A stretch of 64,000 bases of DNA, from assembly GCA_949358305.1 (NCBI GenBank), contig OX442315.1, positions 35,614,427 through 35,678,426 on the forward strand. Direction: 5' to 3'. A program made the position numbers and the translations under genes. Under the pieces are notes generated by a model. It had not been told where the DNA came from. It worked only from the letters and a program-made list of their open reading frames with translations, and searched no databases. This DNA is from Strigamia acuminata (Eukaryota > Arthropoda > Chilopoda > Geophilomorpha > Linotaeniidae). Below are positions 10,752 to 22,012 of the stretch, piece by piece; position 1 is the stretch's first letter, and each line of letters starts with the position of its first letter.

Positions 10752-13700
10752 ATGACTACTTTAGAAAACAAACTTGTTATTTTGGCATACAGTGGAGGTT
10801 TGGACACTTCTTGCATTCTTGTTTGGTTGCAAGAACAAGGCTATGACGTTATTGCTTATATGGTAAGTTAACTAATTATTAATTTGATTTAATTTAATTT
10901 TTATTTTTGTTGATTTCACTTTTTTTAGGCAAATATTGGCCAGGATGAGGATTTCAAAGAAAGTAAATCAAAGGCTTTGAAGTTAGGAGCAAAGAAAGTA
11001 AATTATTTAATATTTGTCTAAAAATTAATCGAGTTTTTTGGTGTTTTATCACCTCAAAAGGTGTGTAAAATATTTGTTTTAGTGTATTTGCTTAAAGGGA
11101 AGGTGCGCATCATGTTGTTTACACTAATTAGCACATTTTATGTTAATGGTAATTAATGATAATTGGATTGAGGTGTGATATTGTGGGAAAATGAGAGAGA
11201 AAATATTATCAGGAAATTTAAAAATTACTATGGAAAGTTTGGTTTGGTTTGCAAAAAAAGATAATTCTCAAGACAAATACTTGAGATGATTTGATAATGT
11301 GACTGATATTGATAGTGGTGTGTGACTGTGTGGTGAATAAGTTGATAAGATTAAATGAAACTTGAAAAATAAATAAATAAATAAATAAATAAGTAAACTG
11401 GGTTCTGCTGGAGCACTTGGCTCTTAATTTTATTACACAACTACTTAGAAGGAAAAAAAACAATTCCATAATCATAACAAAAATTGGACCTATTAATTTT
11501 TAGTTGTTTTATAAGTTATTAATTTTTAGTTGTTTTATGAGTTATTAATTTTTAGTAAATATTTAGAGTTATTAATTTTTAGTGAATATTTTGAGTTATT
11601 AATTTTTAGTGAATATTTTGAGCTATTATTATGAAACCTCATATTTTTCACAAAATATTTGTCCTAAAGTTTAGGTTTAAATTAAAACGTAAAGCAAATG
11701 AAAATGCAAAATAGTAACAGAATTTCCAGAAATGCCCATTTGGTTTCAACGCATAAATTTTTTTTTTCTGGTACCATACTGAATACTGAAGTATAAATGA
11801 AATTTTAGGAACTTTTTATATTAAAAAAAAAAAATCCATATTAGTGTTTTACATTGAAATCGATTTTTTTCCCCCTCAATTTAAAACATAAAACTAAGTT
11901 AAAAATAAAATGAGATACATGTGATGAATGAGGATTAAAAATACTGTGGAGATCATTGCAGTTTTCAACCTTTATAACCTTTCAGTTTCATGAAGTACTT
12001 CATAAATATCATTAAAATGCAGGGAAAATTAAATTAGACAAGTTGAAGTTTGACGTACACACGATAAGTTTAAAATTTGACAGATTCAGTTAAGGAATTC
12101 TGAATTTGATTGCATAAAAGAATAGGAAATTAACGATTTTTTGAAACGTATGGCAGTAAATCCGTATATCTTCATAAAATCGTGACGCAGCTTATTGCGC
12201 CTTGACTCAATAAATAAAATTACGCCTAATCTAGACAACATCCTATTATTTATTAATTCACAAGTGTTACAAGCGTGCTTTTACGCCTAGGCACTACGGT
12301 AATAAATAACTAACAGGTGCAATCTGTGAGAAACATATTTACTTCCATACGTATGCGCAGTCATGGACGTTTACAAATGGCGGACAATGACCAGTCGCTC
12401 AAATAATAACATTACATTCTCCCAAATTGATATTTGCAGATTGTTGTTGAAGACTTACGAAAAACGTTTGTAGAAGACTACGTTTGGCCAGGTATTCAAG
12501 CAGGACTCATTTACGAAGATCGATACCTGTTGGGAACGTCGTTGGCCCGTCCCTGCATTTCCAAAAGTCTGGTTCAAGTTGCGAAGAAGGAAAAGGCCGC
12601 TTACATTGCGCACGGAGCCACCGGAAAAGGCAACGACCAAGTGCGATTTGAGCTCAGTTGTTTTTCACTTCATCCCGAAGTAGAAATCATCGCACCTTGG
12701 AGATTGCCTGAATTTTATCAACGCTTTCCAGGCCGCAAAGAGTTATTCGCGTATGCTGAGGTTAGTTCAAATCCCGATCCAACTTTTGTAGCAGCCATTT
12801 TGAATTTTACTGTAAAAGCTAAAACCTGGCGTAACAATTTAAAAAACCACTGCAGCCATGTTTTTGCAGGTTTTGATGATGGTTTATGGCCGTTTTTGGT
12901 GTCCATTATGATTATAAAAACACAAAAACGAAAATTTTGGGAAGAAGGGGTTTTTTATTTCCTGTTTGTTGTTTGCATTACGCACCAGGAAATGTGGATT
13001 ATTTCCAGAAATATAAAATTAAGAATTTCTAGAATTTGTGTCGTTGGAATAACGTGGGAAAGAATTTTAAAACTAATTTATTTAAAACTTTAAAAATGAT
13101 GCAATCAATTTTCCTTGACAGTTTAGATAAAAAGATATAAATTTTGTAAACATTAGTCGGCATCTCAAGGTTTTCGATTAAAATGTATAAAATCTCTTTT
13201 CTTGCTGTTGAAATAAATAGAAAAATCTGTCATGACGTAAAATATTACATTTTTCAAAAAAAAAATCAATTTTCGTTTTGTAAATGTAAACTTAGATTTA
13301 AAAAAAAAATTATTTATGCTAAATGAAAACATTTTTTTTCAAAACTCTTAGAAAAATTCCATACCACTGCCAGTCACACCAAAAAGCCCATGGAGCACAG
13401 ATGCCAACTTAATGCACATTAGGTAAGAATAACCCACAACAACAAACCCAAAAGTTGAAAAGATTTTAGATTCTAATATATTTGTTTTTTTTTTAGTTAT
13501 GAAGCTGGCATACTTGAGAATCCAGCAACTTCGCCACCAGAGACGCTGTATAGTATGACCAAAGACCCAAAAAATGGACCAAATAATCCTGATGTATTGG
13601 AAATTGAATTTAAAAGAGGCTTGCCTGTAAAGGTTACAAATTTACTAGACAACACCGTAAAGGAAGATCCCCTGGACTTATTCCTTTATTTGAATGAAGT

Positions 13701-14934
13701 TGGGTAAGCAATTGACAATACAGGTATGTGCTTACTGCTTAGCAATTGTTAATAAAATGATCAAATATTTCCAGAGGTCATCATGGAGTTGGTAGGATTG
13801 ATATAGTTGAAAATCGATTCATCGGTCTGAAATCACGTGGTAAAATTTGAATAAAATCAAACTTTAATAGTGAATGTTGCTAAGTTTTAATTTATTATAG
13901 GAATTTATGAAACTCCAGGTGGAACGATCCTTCATCACGCTCATTTGGATTTGGAAGTTTTCGCCATGGATAGGGTCAGTAAATTGCCTTTCTTAAGGTG
14001 GAAACACTTGAAAAAGCGGCTAAAAACTCGCCCGCTTGAGCAAACACAAGCTTGCGTTTATATTCACAGCTTTGTTTTGAAGCGAGCTTGTACTCACCCG
14101 CTCCGATCAAATTGAGTTTGATTTACCAGCTTCAAGCTTGCTGGTATTTTGGTCATGTGACTTTGACAGCCAATCAGAATCGTGAGGAAATTCTTGGAGG
14201 AGATTTTGGTGTGAATTTCTAACTAGCTTGAGTTTGCCAGTTAAGCTGGTAAGCCAAAAGCGGGTCAAGTGAGCTTGTAAATGACTCTCTTTTTAAACTT
14301 GTATTAGCAAGTTTTGGAATTTTACCTGCTCCCTTGTGTTTCAACCTTAAAAAGTGTGTCATAATGTTAAAACGTATAAGAACCCCAGCACTAGACTATT
14401 AATTAATAATTAACTATATAATTAGCAATTTTTAAAATTATTTTTAGGAGGTTCGTAAAATTAAGCAATATCTGATGGTCCGCTTTTCTGAAATGGTTTA
14501 CAATGGTAAAGATATAACATTTGGAGTATTATTGTTTTTATAATGATTAATAATTGTAGGATTTTGGTACAGTCCAGAAAGTGACTATGTCAGGTCATGC
14601 ATTGAAGCGAGTCAAGGCTGTGTTACAGGAACCGTTAAAATATCCTTGTTCAAGGGGCATGTGTCAATATTAGGTCGCCATGCTGAAAATTCATTGTACA
14701 ATGAAGAACTTGTCAGCATGGATGTGCAAGGCCAATTTGATCCAAAAGACACAACTGGATTCATTAAAATTAGTTCAATCAGGTGAGTGGAATTTTAACT
14801 TTTTATCAAAATCGTGATTTATTGCTCGATTCTGACCATGTGTGCTAAAAAAATGAGTGCTCAGCTAATTTGTTTTTCTTTGTTTTAGATTGAAAGAGTA
14901 CAACAGAGTCAAAAGCAACGAGAACCATTTTTGA
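10752..14934 (+). CDS. ASS1: Argininosuccinate synthase, ten exons, 414 aa
   Basis: Cytosolic enzyme that condenses citrulline and aspartate, using ATP, to argininosuccinate (arginine synthesis, citrulline-NO cycle). Exons: 10752-10862, 10929-10997, 12440-12760, 13352-13422, 13497-13703, 13775-13839, 13901-13974, 14448-14505, 14560-14782 and 14889-14934; all junctions are GT-AG and in phase, and the total of 1245 nt gives 414 aa, close to the animal norm of about 412. Signatures include the PP-loop [12 protein letters not shown] near the N-terminus, [33 protein letters not shown] (ATP/citrulline site), [20 protein letters not shown] and [24 protein letters not shown]. Intron 2 (1.44 kb) carries tandem repeats and a MITE-like insertion; intron 7 carries a TTAA-flanked MITE. 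A segment covering exons 3-4 is duplicated at 39 kb. The gene looks fully functional. Confidence 0.97.
11491..11625. repeat. 26-27-bp tandem repeat in ASS1 intron 2
   Basis: Five diverged copies of a unit containing tattaatttttag. A taaa/aaat microsatellite lies nearby at 11366-11395. Confidence 0.85.
12147..12351. mobile_element. Possible MITE in ASS1 intron 2
   Basis: About 205 bp bounded by 15-bp inverted ends (CGTATGGCAGTAAAT / ATTTACTTCCATACG, one mismatch), ending 88 bp before exon 3. No coding capacity. No clear target duplication was found. Confidence 0.45.
13993..14350. mobile_element. TTAA-flanked MITE in ASS1 intron 7
   Basis: A 358-bp segment bounded by TTAA at both ends and by inverted ends GGTGGAAACAC / GTGTTTCAACC. 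The TTAA target preference is that of piggyBac-type transposases. No coding capacity; it sits entirely within the intron. Confidence 0.65.
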
Positions 14935-14976
14935 AAACTCGTTTAATTTTTTATTATTCATCATATGATAAGTTGA

Positions 14977-14982
14977 AATAAA
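14977..14982 (+). terminator. ASS1 poly(A) signal AATAAA
   Basis: Canonical hexamer 43 bp after the stop codon. Confidence 0.75.
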
Positions 14983-15406
14983 AATATAAATTTTATACCT
15001 CATTTTGTTTTTACTTCATCCAATTTTGCAAATTGAGCATCTAAAAAGAACATTTTTTGTAACCGGTTGAAACCCAAAGTGCCTGCTATAAAGAGTTTTG
15101 ACTGTACTCATAGAAAGAAAACAAAAAAAGCATTGAATGCTAAATTAAAGTAATTTAAACTGTTACAACACAACCTACAAATCAAACTTTTACTATTAGC
15201 AGAAGAAAACATGATTACTAAAAAAAAATATGAGAGTTACAATATTACACAAAACAATAAATAATTACACAATTAAGACAAATCAGAATAACAAATCCAA
15301 GTGTAATTAAAAATGTTACTAATCATCTTATACGAACTCTTAAATACATGTTTACAAAACGAAATATTAAAGATAATATTACATAAAGAAATTAATGATT
15401 ACACCA

Positions 15407-18400
15407 TTACGACAAAGTAGAATCGCAAATTAACTTATGCTTCAAAATCTTCCAATCATTCACCTGGCATTGTTTACAGCAATAACTGGCTCTGCGACAT
15501 CTGCCACACTTCAACACGGAACCGGTCTTTCCACAGTAGCGACAACGACTCATATCTGGACCGGCAACAAAAACAACACTTTCAACATCATCCATGCGAA
15601 TCGCTTGCTTTCCATCCATTATAATTTTAAAATAAGGGTTCCGTATAGTAATCTTGCACCCGTAACCCAGCTTATTACGAACCCAACTATTTTGATTCTT
15701 CTTGTAAACAATCACTCTTTCCACATCCCCATTTCCGTCCTGTACAATCGTGTGGATTCCACTCATCCCAAGCACGGGTTCCTCAATCAACACGCAACTC
15801 AACGCCCGTTGCTCGTAAATTCGATTTGCCAATGGATCCATCTCGTTCAACATGATTGGTCGCATATCTGCCAAACTCGACGGTGCAGTCTGCTCCAACC
15901 CTTGACAGCAAGTCGTTTTGCCAAAGTCATTGCCAAAGTCATTGCCACTATATCTCAACAGAATAAACATGTCAACTTTTGACCTGTGCCCCGTTATTAT
16001 TGCAACTCGACCAGGATCGGTCAATTTCGTTTCCGTCAATTCATCAACAACGACCGGCGTCACATCGCTTGGGTTTGTGGGCACACACACACCCATCAAG
16101 GCCAACATCGACTCCAGACAAGATTTTTCGAAACATTCAACTGGCAAGAAATAAGGTAACTGCAATGTCTCCGCCTCCAAACCCATCTTGTAATACTTTT
16201 CAGCCTCAGTCCTCTCACGACGACTCCACATCCCCATTACGTAATAAGTCCGAGGCACGTGTCTGTCGTCACGTGGCGCCAAAGACAGATACCTCTCGCA
16301 AGCGAGCTTTACTTCTTCGTTATTTGTACCAACTTCTACAGAGTCGTGCAGAAAATTTGCTTTAGCGAACCAAAGATTGACATTATCGGGGAACTTTTCC
16401 AAAGCAGAATTTACCACTCTTAAGCCTTTTGCTGGATCCTGCAGATATCCGTACACGGAGGCCAATGCTTGGCGAAACCAAACAAAATCGGGGAAAATGC
16501 GAATAGATTCCAAAAGAAACTCCGCATTTTTTTCTAAAGCCCACACATAATTCGTCGAAATACACACACTGAAATCCCTTTGAAAGGTTGATGGTAATAT
16601 TGTATAATCGACGCCCATATCATTCGTTAGAGCAACCACTTTGCTACAAAAAACGTTATCTATAACCAACTCGGAGATGCAAATACTTTCCGCAAGATGG
16701 TGCACACAGTGAACAATACGAGCGCGGTTAAACAATTCAACGGCCAGATTGTAGTGAACGAGTGCTTTCTTCAGTTCTCTGGCAGTCACCGATCCTTTTT
16801 TCGATAACTCTGCCAGAACTTTAACATCAAAGTTATAACACTTTTTATAAACCTCCGAAGAAGTTTTAATAAATTTACCGGCTCCGGCACAACGCTTCTC
16901 CACGAATCGCTCTCTCCGTTCCTTCATCGACAGATCCCCCGTAACGACTCCGCTAATTTCTTCCCATCTCATTTCTTTATCAATTCCGGCAAACTTGCTT
17001 TTCAATTTCCTAATTTCAGTCATAAATACACCCGATCTTAAAATGGCTTCCAAATTGCCATGGGAAACAGCTCGCCGATGCCATTCTGCCGCTTGTTCGG
17101 CATCTTCCGCTTTCACCAGATAGTATGTCGCCAAAATCAACATGGCATTAACATCAAATAGCTTCGCTGCATACTTCAGATATTGCACAGCCTTTACCTC
17201 ATCGCATTCCACACCATTTCCTTTAAGATAACACAAACCGATGTTTATAGCGCCGAAACTGCTTCTATTATCAGCAGCCCTTCGGTAAAACTTGACCGTC
17301 TTTTCTAAATCGATGGGCAAACCAGTTCCCTTCCTATACATACGACCCAAGTCGTTTTCGGCACAAACGATGCCACCATCATCGGATGATTTCGGACTCG
17401 ACGCAACCCGTTTGAGCAAACTAATGCTTTTTTCGACGTCCATCTCAACGCCAAAGCCTAATCTGTACAAGTTGGCGACGTAGTAAAGTGCCAGCGTGCT
17501 TTTTTGATCCACCGCTTTCCAAAGCAATTCCAAGATTTTCTCGAAATCTGGTTCGGATTCTTCGAATCTCATCAAGTACTTTGCCTGCATTAGATTTTCG
17601 TCTTTAAAGTTACGTATCTCCATCAGTCCATCGGAAGTGATGTTTGTTCGTAATTTGGCGCTCAGTATGGCGGTGGTTTCTTGGAAACAGTAAATGTCGT
17701 TGTGCAACAAAACCTCGCGAGATGATTTCGGTTTGGGAATTCTTTGCTCGCATTCATTACGCAGCGGGATTATTTCGATTCTGCTCTTCTCCAATTCTAA
17801 AGCGATGCTGAAACATTTAAAAGCTTTTTCGAATTTCCCCAAAAGTCGGTAAACGCAACCCAGACGATGGTAACCACGAAACCACTTCGGCGAGAGTTGA
17901 ACGGCTCTTTTCGCATCTTCCAATGCTCCTTCCATGTTTGTACCGTCATCGTGGACCATTAAGTAAACGGCAGAGCGATTGGAATGTAATTCTCCGAGCA
18001 ATTTATTGGAGATTTCGGTCAATTCGATCGCCTGGCTGTAGGATCGAATCGCTTCTTCGTATTTCTTCGCCTTGAATAACGAATTTGCCACGTTTTTTAA
18101 CTGGAGAGCGGTCAATTCGTTCTTTTTATCCGTCAACTTCATTCTGGTCAATAGATCTTCAGCAGATGGCTCGAAGTGTTTCAAAATGTCTTCAATTTGT
18201 TGGATCTTCCTCTCGAACTCGTCATTCGTCATGAGAATATTATTTTTGCGGTGAATGTCGTTCTGTAGCATCGACAACTCGTTTAAAAGCTGTTTTTCTC
18301 GTTCCGTCAATTCATTTCCGGCCCCGAAATCTGTCTTCTGGAAGACGTGATTGCAAAGTCTCAAATCCCAGAGAGAAATGTTGCCGCATTCGAGCAATTT

Positions 18401-18598
18401 CTTCTGCCTGCGACTGCTCGTTATCCACGCTCTTCTTCCGATTAAAGTTACGAACGCTTTCCCTTGATCCGGCGTGTTTTTCCAGTCGGCATTCGTACAT
18501 TTTCTCCATTGTTCCAAAAAAAATTCCCGAATTGTTTGATTTACTGCAGGAAGATGGAAACAGTTCAATTGGATGTAATTTTTTTTGTTGGACGCCAT
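15407..18598 (-). CDS. TSM-1: TPR/Sel1-like repeat/MYND-finger protein, complete, 1063 aa
   Basis: Single coding exon starting at MASNKKNYIQLN (ATG 18598..18596). The open frame extends six codons further (MFLLLQ) but this reads across a splice acceptor (polypyrimidine + gcAG) directly before the ATG; a 5'UTR donor TTAG|GTAATA lies at 18973/18972, so the upstream exon is noncoding. Domains: N-terminal conserved region (1-155), TPR repeats about 160-270 (EAIRSYSQAIELTEISNKLL; AFKCFSIALELEK), Sel1-like repeats about 345-505 (GLPIDLEKTVKFYRRAADNR; GNGVECDEVKAVQYLKYAAK), a second TPR-like helical region 640-870, a globular segment (GYGCKITIRNPYFKI) and a C-terminal MYND zinc finger 1019-1058 (C-x2-C...C-x2-C...YC-x3-C...H-x3-C). 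No SET domain. A scaffold or adaptor role is inferred; no pathway is known. Head to head with TSM-2. Confidence 0.85.
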   Translation of the reverse strand: MASNKKNYIQLNCFHLPAVNQTIREFFLEQWRKCTNADWKNTPDQGKAFVTLIGRRAWITSSRRQKKLLECGNISLWDLRLCNHVFQKTDFGAGNELTEREKQLLNELSMLQNDIHRKNNILMTNDEFERKIQQIEDILKHFEPSAEDLLTRMKLTDKKNELTALQLKNVANSLFKAKKYEEAIRSYSQAIELTEISNKLLGELHSNRSAVYLMVHDDGTNMEGALEDAKRAVQLSPKWFRGYHRLGCVYRLLGKFEKAFKCFSIALELEKSRIEIIPLRNECEQRIPKPKSSREVLLHNDIYCFQETTAILSAKLRTNITSDGLMEIRNFKDENLMQAKYLMRFEESEPDFEKILELLWKAVDQKSTLALYYVANLYRLGFGVEMDVEKSISLLKRVASSPKSSDDGGIVCAENDLGRMYRKGTGLPIDLEKTVKFYRRAADNRSSFGAINIGLCYLKGNGVECDEVKAVQYLKYAAKLFDVNAMLILATYYLVKAEDAEQAAEWHRRAVSHGNLEAILRSGVFMTEIRKLKSKFAGIDKEMRWEEISGVVTGDLSMKERRERFVEKRCAGAGKFIKTSSEVYKKCYNFDVKVLAELSKKGSVTARELKKALVHYNLAVELFNRARIVHCVHHLAESICISELVIDNVFCSKVVALTNDMGVDYTILPSTFQRDFSVCISTNYVWALEKNAEFLLESIRIFPDFVWFRQALASVYGYLQDPAKGLRVVNSALEKFPDNVNLWFAKANFLHDSVEVGTNNEEVKLACERYLSLAPRDDRHVPRTYYVMGMWSRRERTEAEKYYKMGLEAETLQLPYFLPVECFEKSCLESMLALMGVCVPTNPSDVTPVVVDELTETKLTDPGRVAIITGHRSKVDMFILLRYSGNDFGNDFGKTTCCQGLEQTAPSSLADMRPIMLNEMDPLANRIYEQRALSCVLIEEPVLGMSGIHTIVQDGNGDVERVIVYKKNQNSWVRNKLGYGCKITIRNPYFKIIMDGKQAIRMDDVESVVFVAGPDMSRCRYCGKTGSVLKCGRCRRASYCCKQCQVNDWKILKHKLICDSTLS

Positions 18599-19139
18599 CT
18601 GCAAGAGAAGAAACATTTGGTCGTTAAATTCGCAAATTTATTTTTTTGGATTTTTCCTGGTTCTTATCAAACAAAATTAAGTCCACAAATGTCCACAATT
18701 TGTTGTGAAACAATGTTTTTCAGGTAAATAATTACGTTTTCAAATCGTGTTCATTTCGTGTTTACCCTTTAAAAAATAAAACGTGTTTTATATTTGTCAA
18801 TTACCGAAATCCTAAATAAAATTCACGTGAACCCGGTTACGTATTTTCTGTCGTACGATCAAAAGTTCCTTTTCGTGCACCGACAGCTCACCTAAAAATA
18901 CATAGAAATCACTTTTGATGTATAAAAGTTTTCCCTTAATTTAAAACAAGTGTTTTAACCGCTATATATTACCTAACTGGACTCTAAATTAAAATGTCAC
19001 GCTTTTAATAAATGTGTGCTCAGTCGAACGAACAGAATTTGGAAGTCACGGCATCCGGAACTGGACAAAAAAGCACAACATTGCATTTTGCCCAGCTAAT
19101 GAGCCATCGCTTCGTTAAAGTACAACCCGTTGCTTACTG

Positions 19140-19151
19140 CCATCTAGTGCC
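19140..19151. promoter_or_regulatory. CTCF-like motif between TSM-1 and TSM-2
   Basis: CCATCTAGTGCC, reverse GGCACTAGATGG, within a gcCATCTAGTGCCacaat context. It lies in the middle of the bidirectional promoter region. With the next two bases the reverse strand matches CTCF CCASYAGRKGGCRS at 12 of 14 positions. Confidence 0.5.
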
Positions 19152-19253
19152 ACAATGAAGCAACATTTATTTAAATATTTATCCATTCTGCCTTGAAAAT
19201 AAGAAGTGCTTGGCGACCGGGAAGCTCCAGACCAATGAGATAACAGACCCGAA

Positions 19254-19449
19254 CCAGGAATGACTAATGCATACTACCATAACAATATTGTGACTAAATA
19301 AGTGCCCAATTCCCCATCACATTAAAAAAAAACCAGTTAAGGTGAGGGTCGCAGGAGGCGGGGGCGAGGCAAGTGGGCGCCGCCCTTTTTGTTAAGAAAA
19401 AAACCGAGGAACACGCTAAAAACCAAGTACCAGCATTAGTCACTCCTGG
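19254..19449. mobile_element. Insertion with 17-bp inverted arms in the TSM-1/TSM-2 promoter region
   Basis: Arms CCAGGAATGACTAATGC and GCATTAGTCACTCCTGG (one mismatch) bound about 196 bp with a GC-rich centre. Compared with the TSM-3/TSM-4 intergenic region, roughly 280 bp (about 19209-19485) is extra here, so this is a later insertion; its exact ends are uncertain. Confidence 0.6.
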
Positions 19450-19834
19450 CTGAGGAGCCCCCCCTGTCCCCAACGCCCTGTGTTTTTATGTGCTGTTATT
19501 AGTTTCGATTTTGTTTAAGAACAGGTCGAAGCGTCGCTTTTTCAGTTAGAGCCGCGTTCAGGTATATGAAAAGTGGTTGTTGCGTGATTTTAGGCGAACT
19601 ATCGGTGCACGAAAAGGAGTTTTTGATCGTTCGACAGCAAATACGTAACGGGAACAAGTTATTCTGAAAGAATATCATGGTAACTAACAAATATAAAACG
19701 GATTTCATTTTTTGAAGTATAATCATGAAATAATTTAAATCACGTTCGAACCATTTTACTATCACTTTCGATTTGAAAATTTGACAGAAAAAAAAAGTCA
19801 GGAATTTTATAACCAAATAATTTTTCATTTTCAG

Positions 19835-20873
19835 ATGGCATCCAAAGCAGAACATTACGTCAAATTGAACTCCTTCGTTATTCCTGCAGCAAATCAAAGA
19901 ATTCAAGATTTCTTTTTGAAACAATGGAGAAACTGCACAAACGAAGATTGGAAAAACACGCCGGATCAAGGGAAGGTATTTGCAACGGGAGTCGGGAGAA
20001 GAGCGTGGATAACGAGCAGTCGCAGGCAGAAGAAATTGCTCGAATGCGGCAACACTTGTCTCTGGGATTTGAGACTTTGCAATCACGTCTTCCAGAAGAC
20101 AGATTTCGACATCGGAAATGGATTAACGGAACGAGAAACGAACGATTCATCTGCTACCATTTGTTGGAAATCGTGTGGTTGAAATAATGCAACATCATCG
20201 TAGGGTTAAAGAAATACAAGTGTTTTATTCTATAAAAATGCACAGGTTAAGTATCACAATGGTTAGCCATGATTGGCTGTTAAATTGGGTCGTCTAGTGG
20301 ACGTATCAGCGTCTGCCACGGAACGTCCGAGTGCCCTCTCGCGACGTAATGGCGGTCAAGGAACATAGAGCCCAACAAGAAGTGGCAAATTCGTTGTTTG
20401 AGGCAAAGAAATACGAAGAAGCGATTCTATCCTACAGTCAGGCGATTGAATTGACCGGAATCTCCAATAAATTGCTGGGAGAATTACATTCCAATAGATG
20501 TGCCGTTTACTTAAAGGTCCACGACGAGGATACAAACATCGACGGAGCATTGGAAGATGCGAAAAGAGCCGTTCAACTCTCGCCGGAATGGTTTTGCGGT
20601 TATTATCGTCTGGGCTGCGTTTACCGAGTTCTGGGGAAATTCGAAAAGGCTTTTAAATGCTTCAGCATCGCTTTGGAATTGGATAAGAATAGAATCGGAA
20701 TAATCCCGCTACGCGATGAATGCGAGCAAAGAATTCCGATACAGAAATCACCTCGCGAGATTTTTTTTCAAAACGACTTTCACGGCCAACAATTTACCAC
20801 CGACATACTGAACGATAGATTTCAAATAAAGATGACTTCTCATGGACCGATAGGGATATTTGTTGAGATGTAA
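19835..20873 (+). pseudogene. TSM-2: disrupted TSM paralog
   Basis: Starts like the family (MASKAEHYVKLNSFVIPAAN) right after a tttcAG acceptor at 19833-19834, but after NGLTERE (about 20130) the frame enters unrelated sequence and stops. About 240 bp of foreign sequence (roughly 20132-20378) replaces the segment that links to the TPR region. Homology resumes at EVANSLFEAKKYEEAILSYS and runs through the first TPR block to KSPREIFFQND and a frame end at 20873, beyond which family homology is lost. Sel1 repeats and MYND are absent. No single functional frame remains. Confidence 0.85.
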
Positions 20874-21640
20874 TACGTAATTCACTTTAGAGCCCGTATT
20901 TATTTGTATCGCATTATTCAAGCGACAATGTGCTATTTGTTTGACATTACTATTTGTTCTTGATCACGTGAACAATCACGGCTTGTTGTTGTATAACTTG
21001 TATTAATTGCCCACAGGTGGCAGCAGGTAGTTTGAATCACATGACTGTGAAATAAAAAGTCACTCTATGTTTTGGTTTCAACCTGTAAAGAGCTGTGTTC
21101 TTTATTTCTATGCTTTCCACACCACTGATGAACAATTCTGCAGTGTTTAACCTTCGGAAGCGAGTGCACCCGCAAAATCCGCACTTTGGGAGTGACTATT
21201 CCTCGGATTCCGGCCGGACCAAACTCTTCCGGAAAATGTCCGGGGGAATGCTGAGAGTGCCGATAGACGACATTCGATTTTATGTCGTGGATTTTTGTGC
21301 GGTTTGCGCCGTGTTTATTATTCGTACGAGATTTGGTATTTTCGCAGGGTTGTTGTCGCGCGAGATTCATCGGGGTAAAGCGAGTTCATCAACGACCTCG
21401 CCGGTGAATGTTGCTAAAAATCTGTGCAAGTGTTGTCAAATATTGCCGTGATTCGATGGAATTTTTGTCAGACATTGGGAAATTTTTTTTGACTTGTCCA
21501 ACGCGCCAGTAAATCGAGCGTCCACACGCGCCCACATGCGTGAACAGTGCACTCGCCCTCCGCGCCCCGTCGGCGTAGGCGCCGGCCGTCCCCCCTTTCT
21601 CTCTCTCTCTCTCTCTTCCGCCCGGGAATCGCCCTTCCGC
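20874..21640. other. No recognised gene; unidentified open frame at 21095-21451
   Basis: A 118-codon plus-strand frame (contains RKRVHPQNPHFGSDYSSDSG) spans a locally GC-richer stretch flanked by a possible AG acceptor at 21142 and an AG at 21347. I do not recognise it and codon quality is not decisive. A (CT)n run lies at 21599-21616. The sequence at 21016-21027 (caggtggcagca) is weakly CTCF-like. Confidence 0.3.
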
Positions 21641-21652
21641 CCGTCACCGAAT

Positions 21653-21778
21653 TTTGTCAATATCTGATAAATTTCCACAGAATTGCAGCGACATTGTACG
21701 GGATATTTCTGCCCGATTTGACGGACTTATGTAAAACATTGTTGAAATTCCGTGGAAATTTATAAAATATTGACAAAG
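21653..21778. repeat. Long imperfect hairpin (about 50-bp arms)
   Basis: TTTGTCAATATCTGATAAAT on the left matches the reverse complement of the right arm, ending tataaaatattgacaaa, over about 50 bp with few mismatches and a short loop. MITE- or hairpin-like; noncoding. Confidence 0.75.
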
Positions 21779-22012
21779 GTTGGTGACCGACCCACGGCGC
21801 GTTGCGGCGCGGTCGGAGCACGCGACCCAATCCCCCCCTCCCCCCGTCCCCAAAAAACCACGCCCCGAGGAACCCCGAGGTTCGGTTTCCGACCGGGTCG
21901 CCTCTTGATCCGACCCGGGGCGCGTCACGGCGCGGTCGGAGGACGGCCCTCGCCCCCAAAAACCACACTCCGGGTCACGTGGTCTCGCACCCGACTCTCT
22001 CAGTTATCCCGT

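Noticed and set aside
11218-11475. Minus-strand frame in ASS1 intron 2 (hydrophobic, [10 protein letters not shown])
   Set aside because: Created by an aaat microsatellite and AT-rich sequence.
18599-18616. MFLLLQ as the TSM-1 N-terminus
   Set aside because: These codons are the polypyrimidine tract and acceptor of a 5'UTR intron, as in the other family members.
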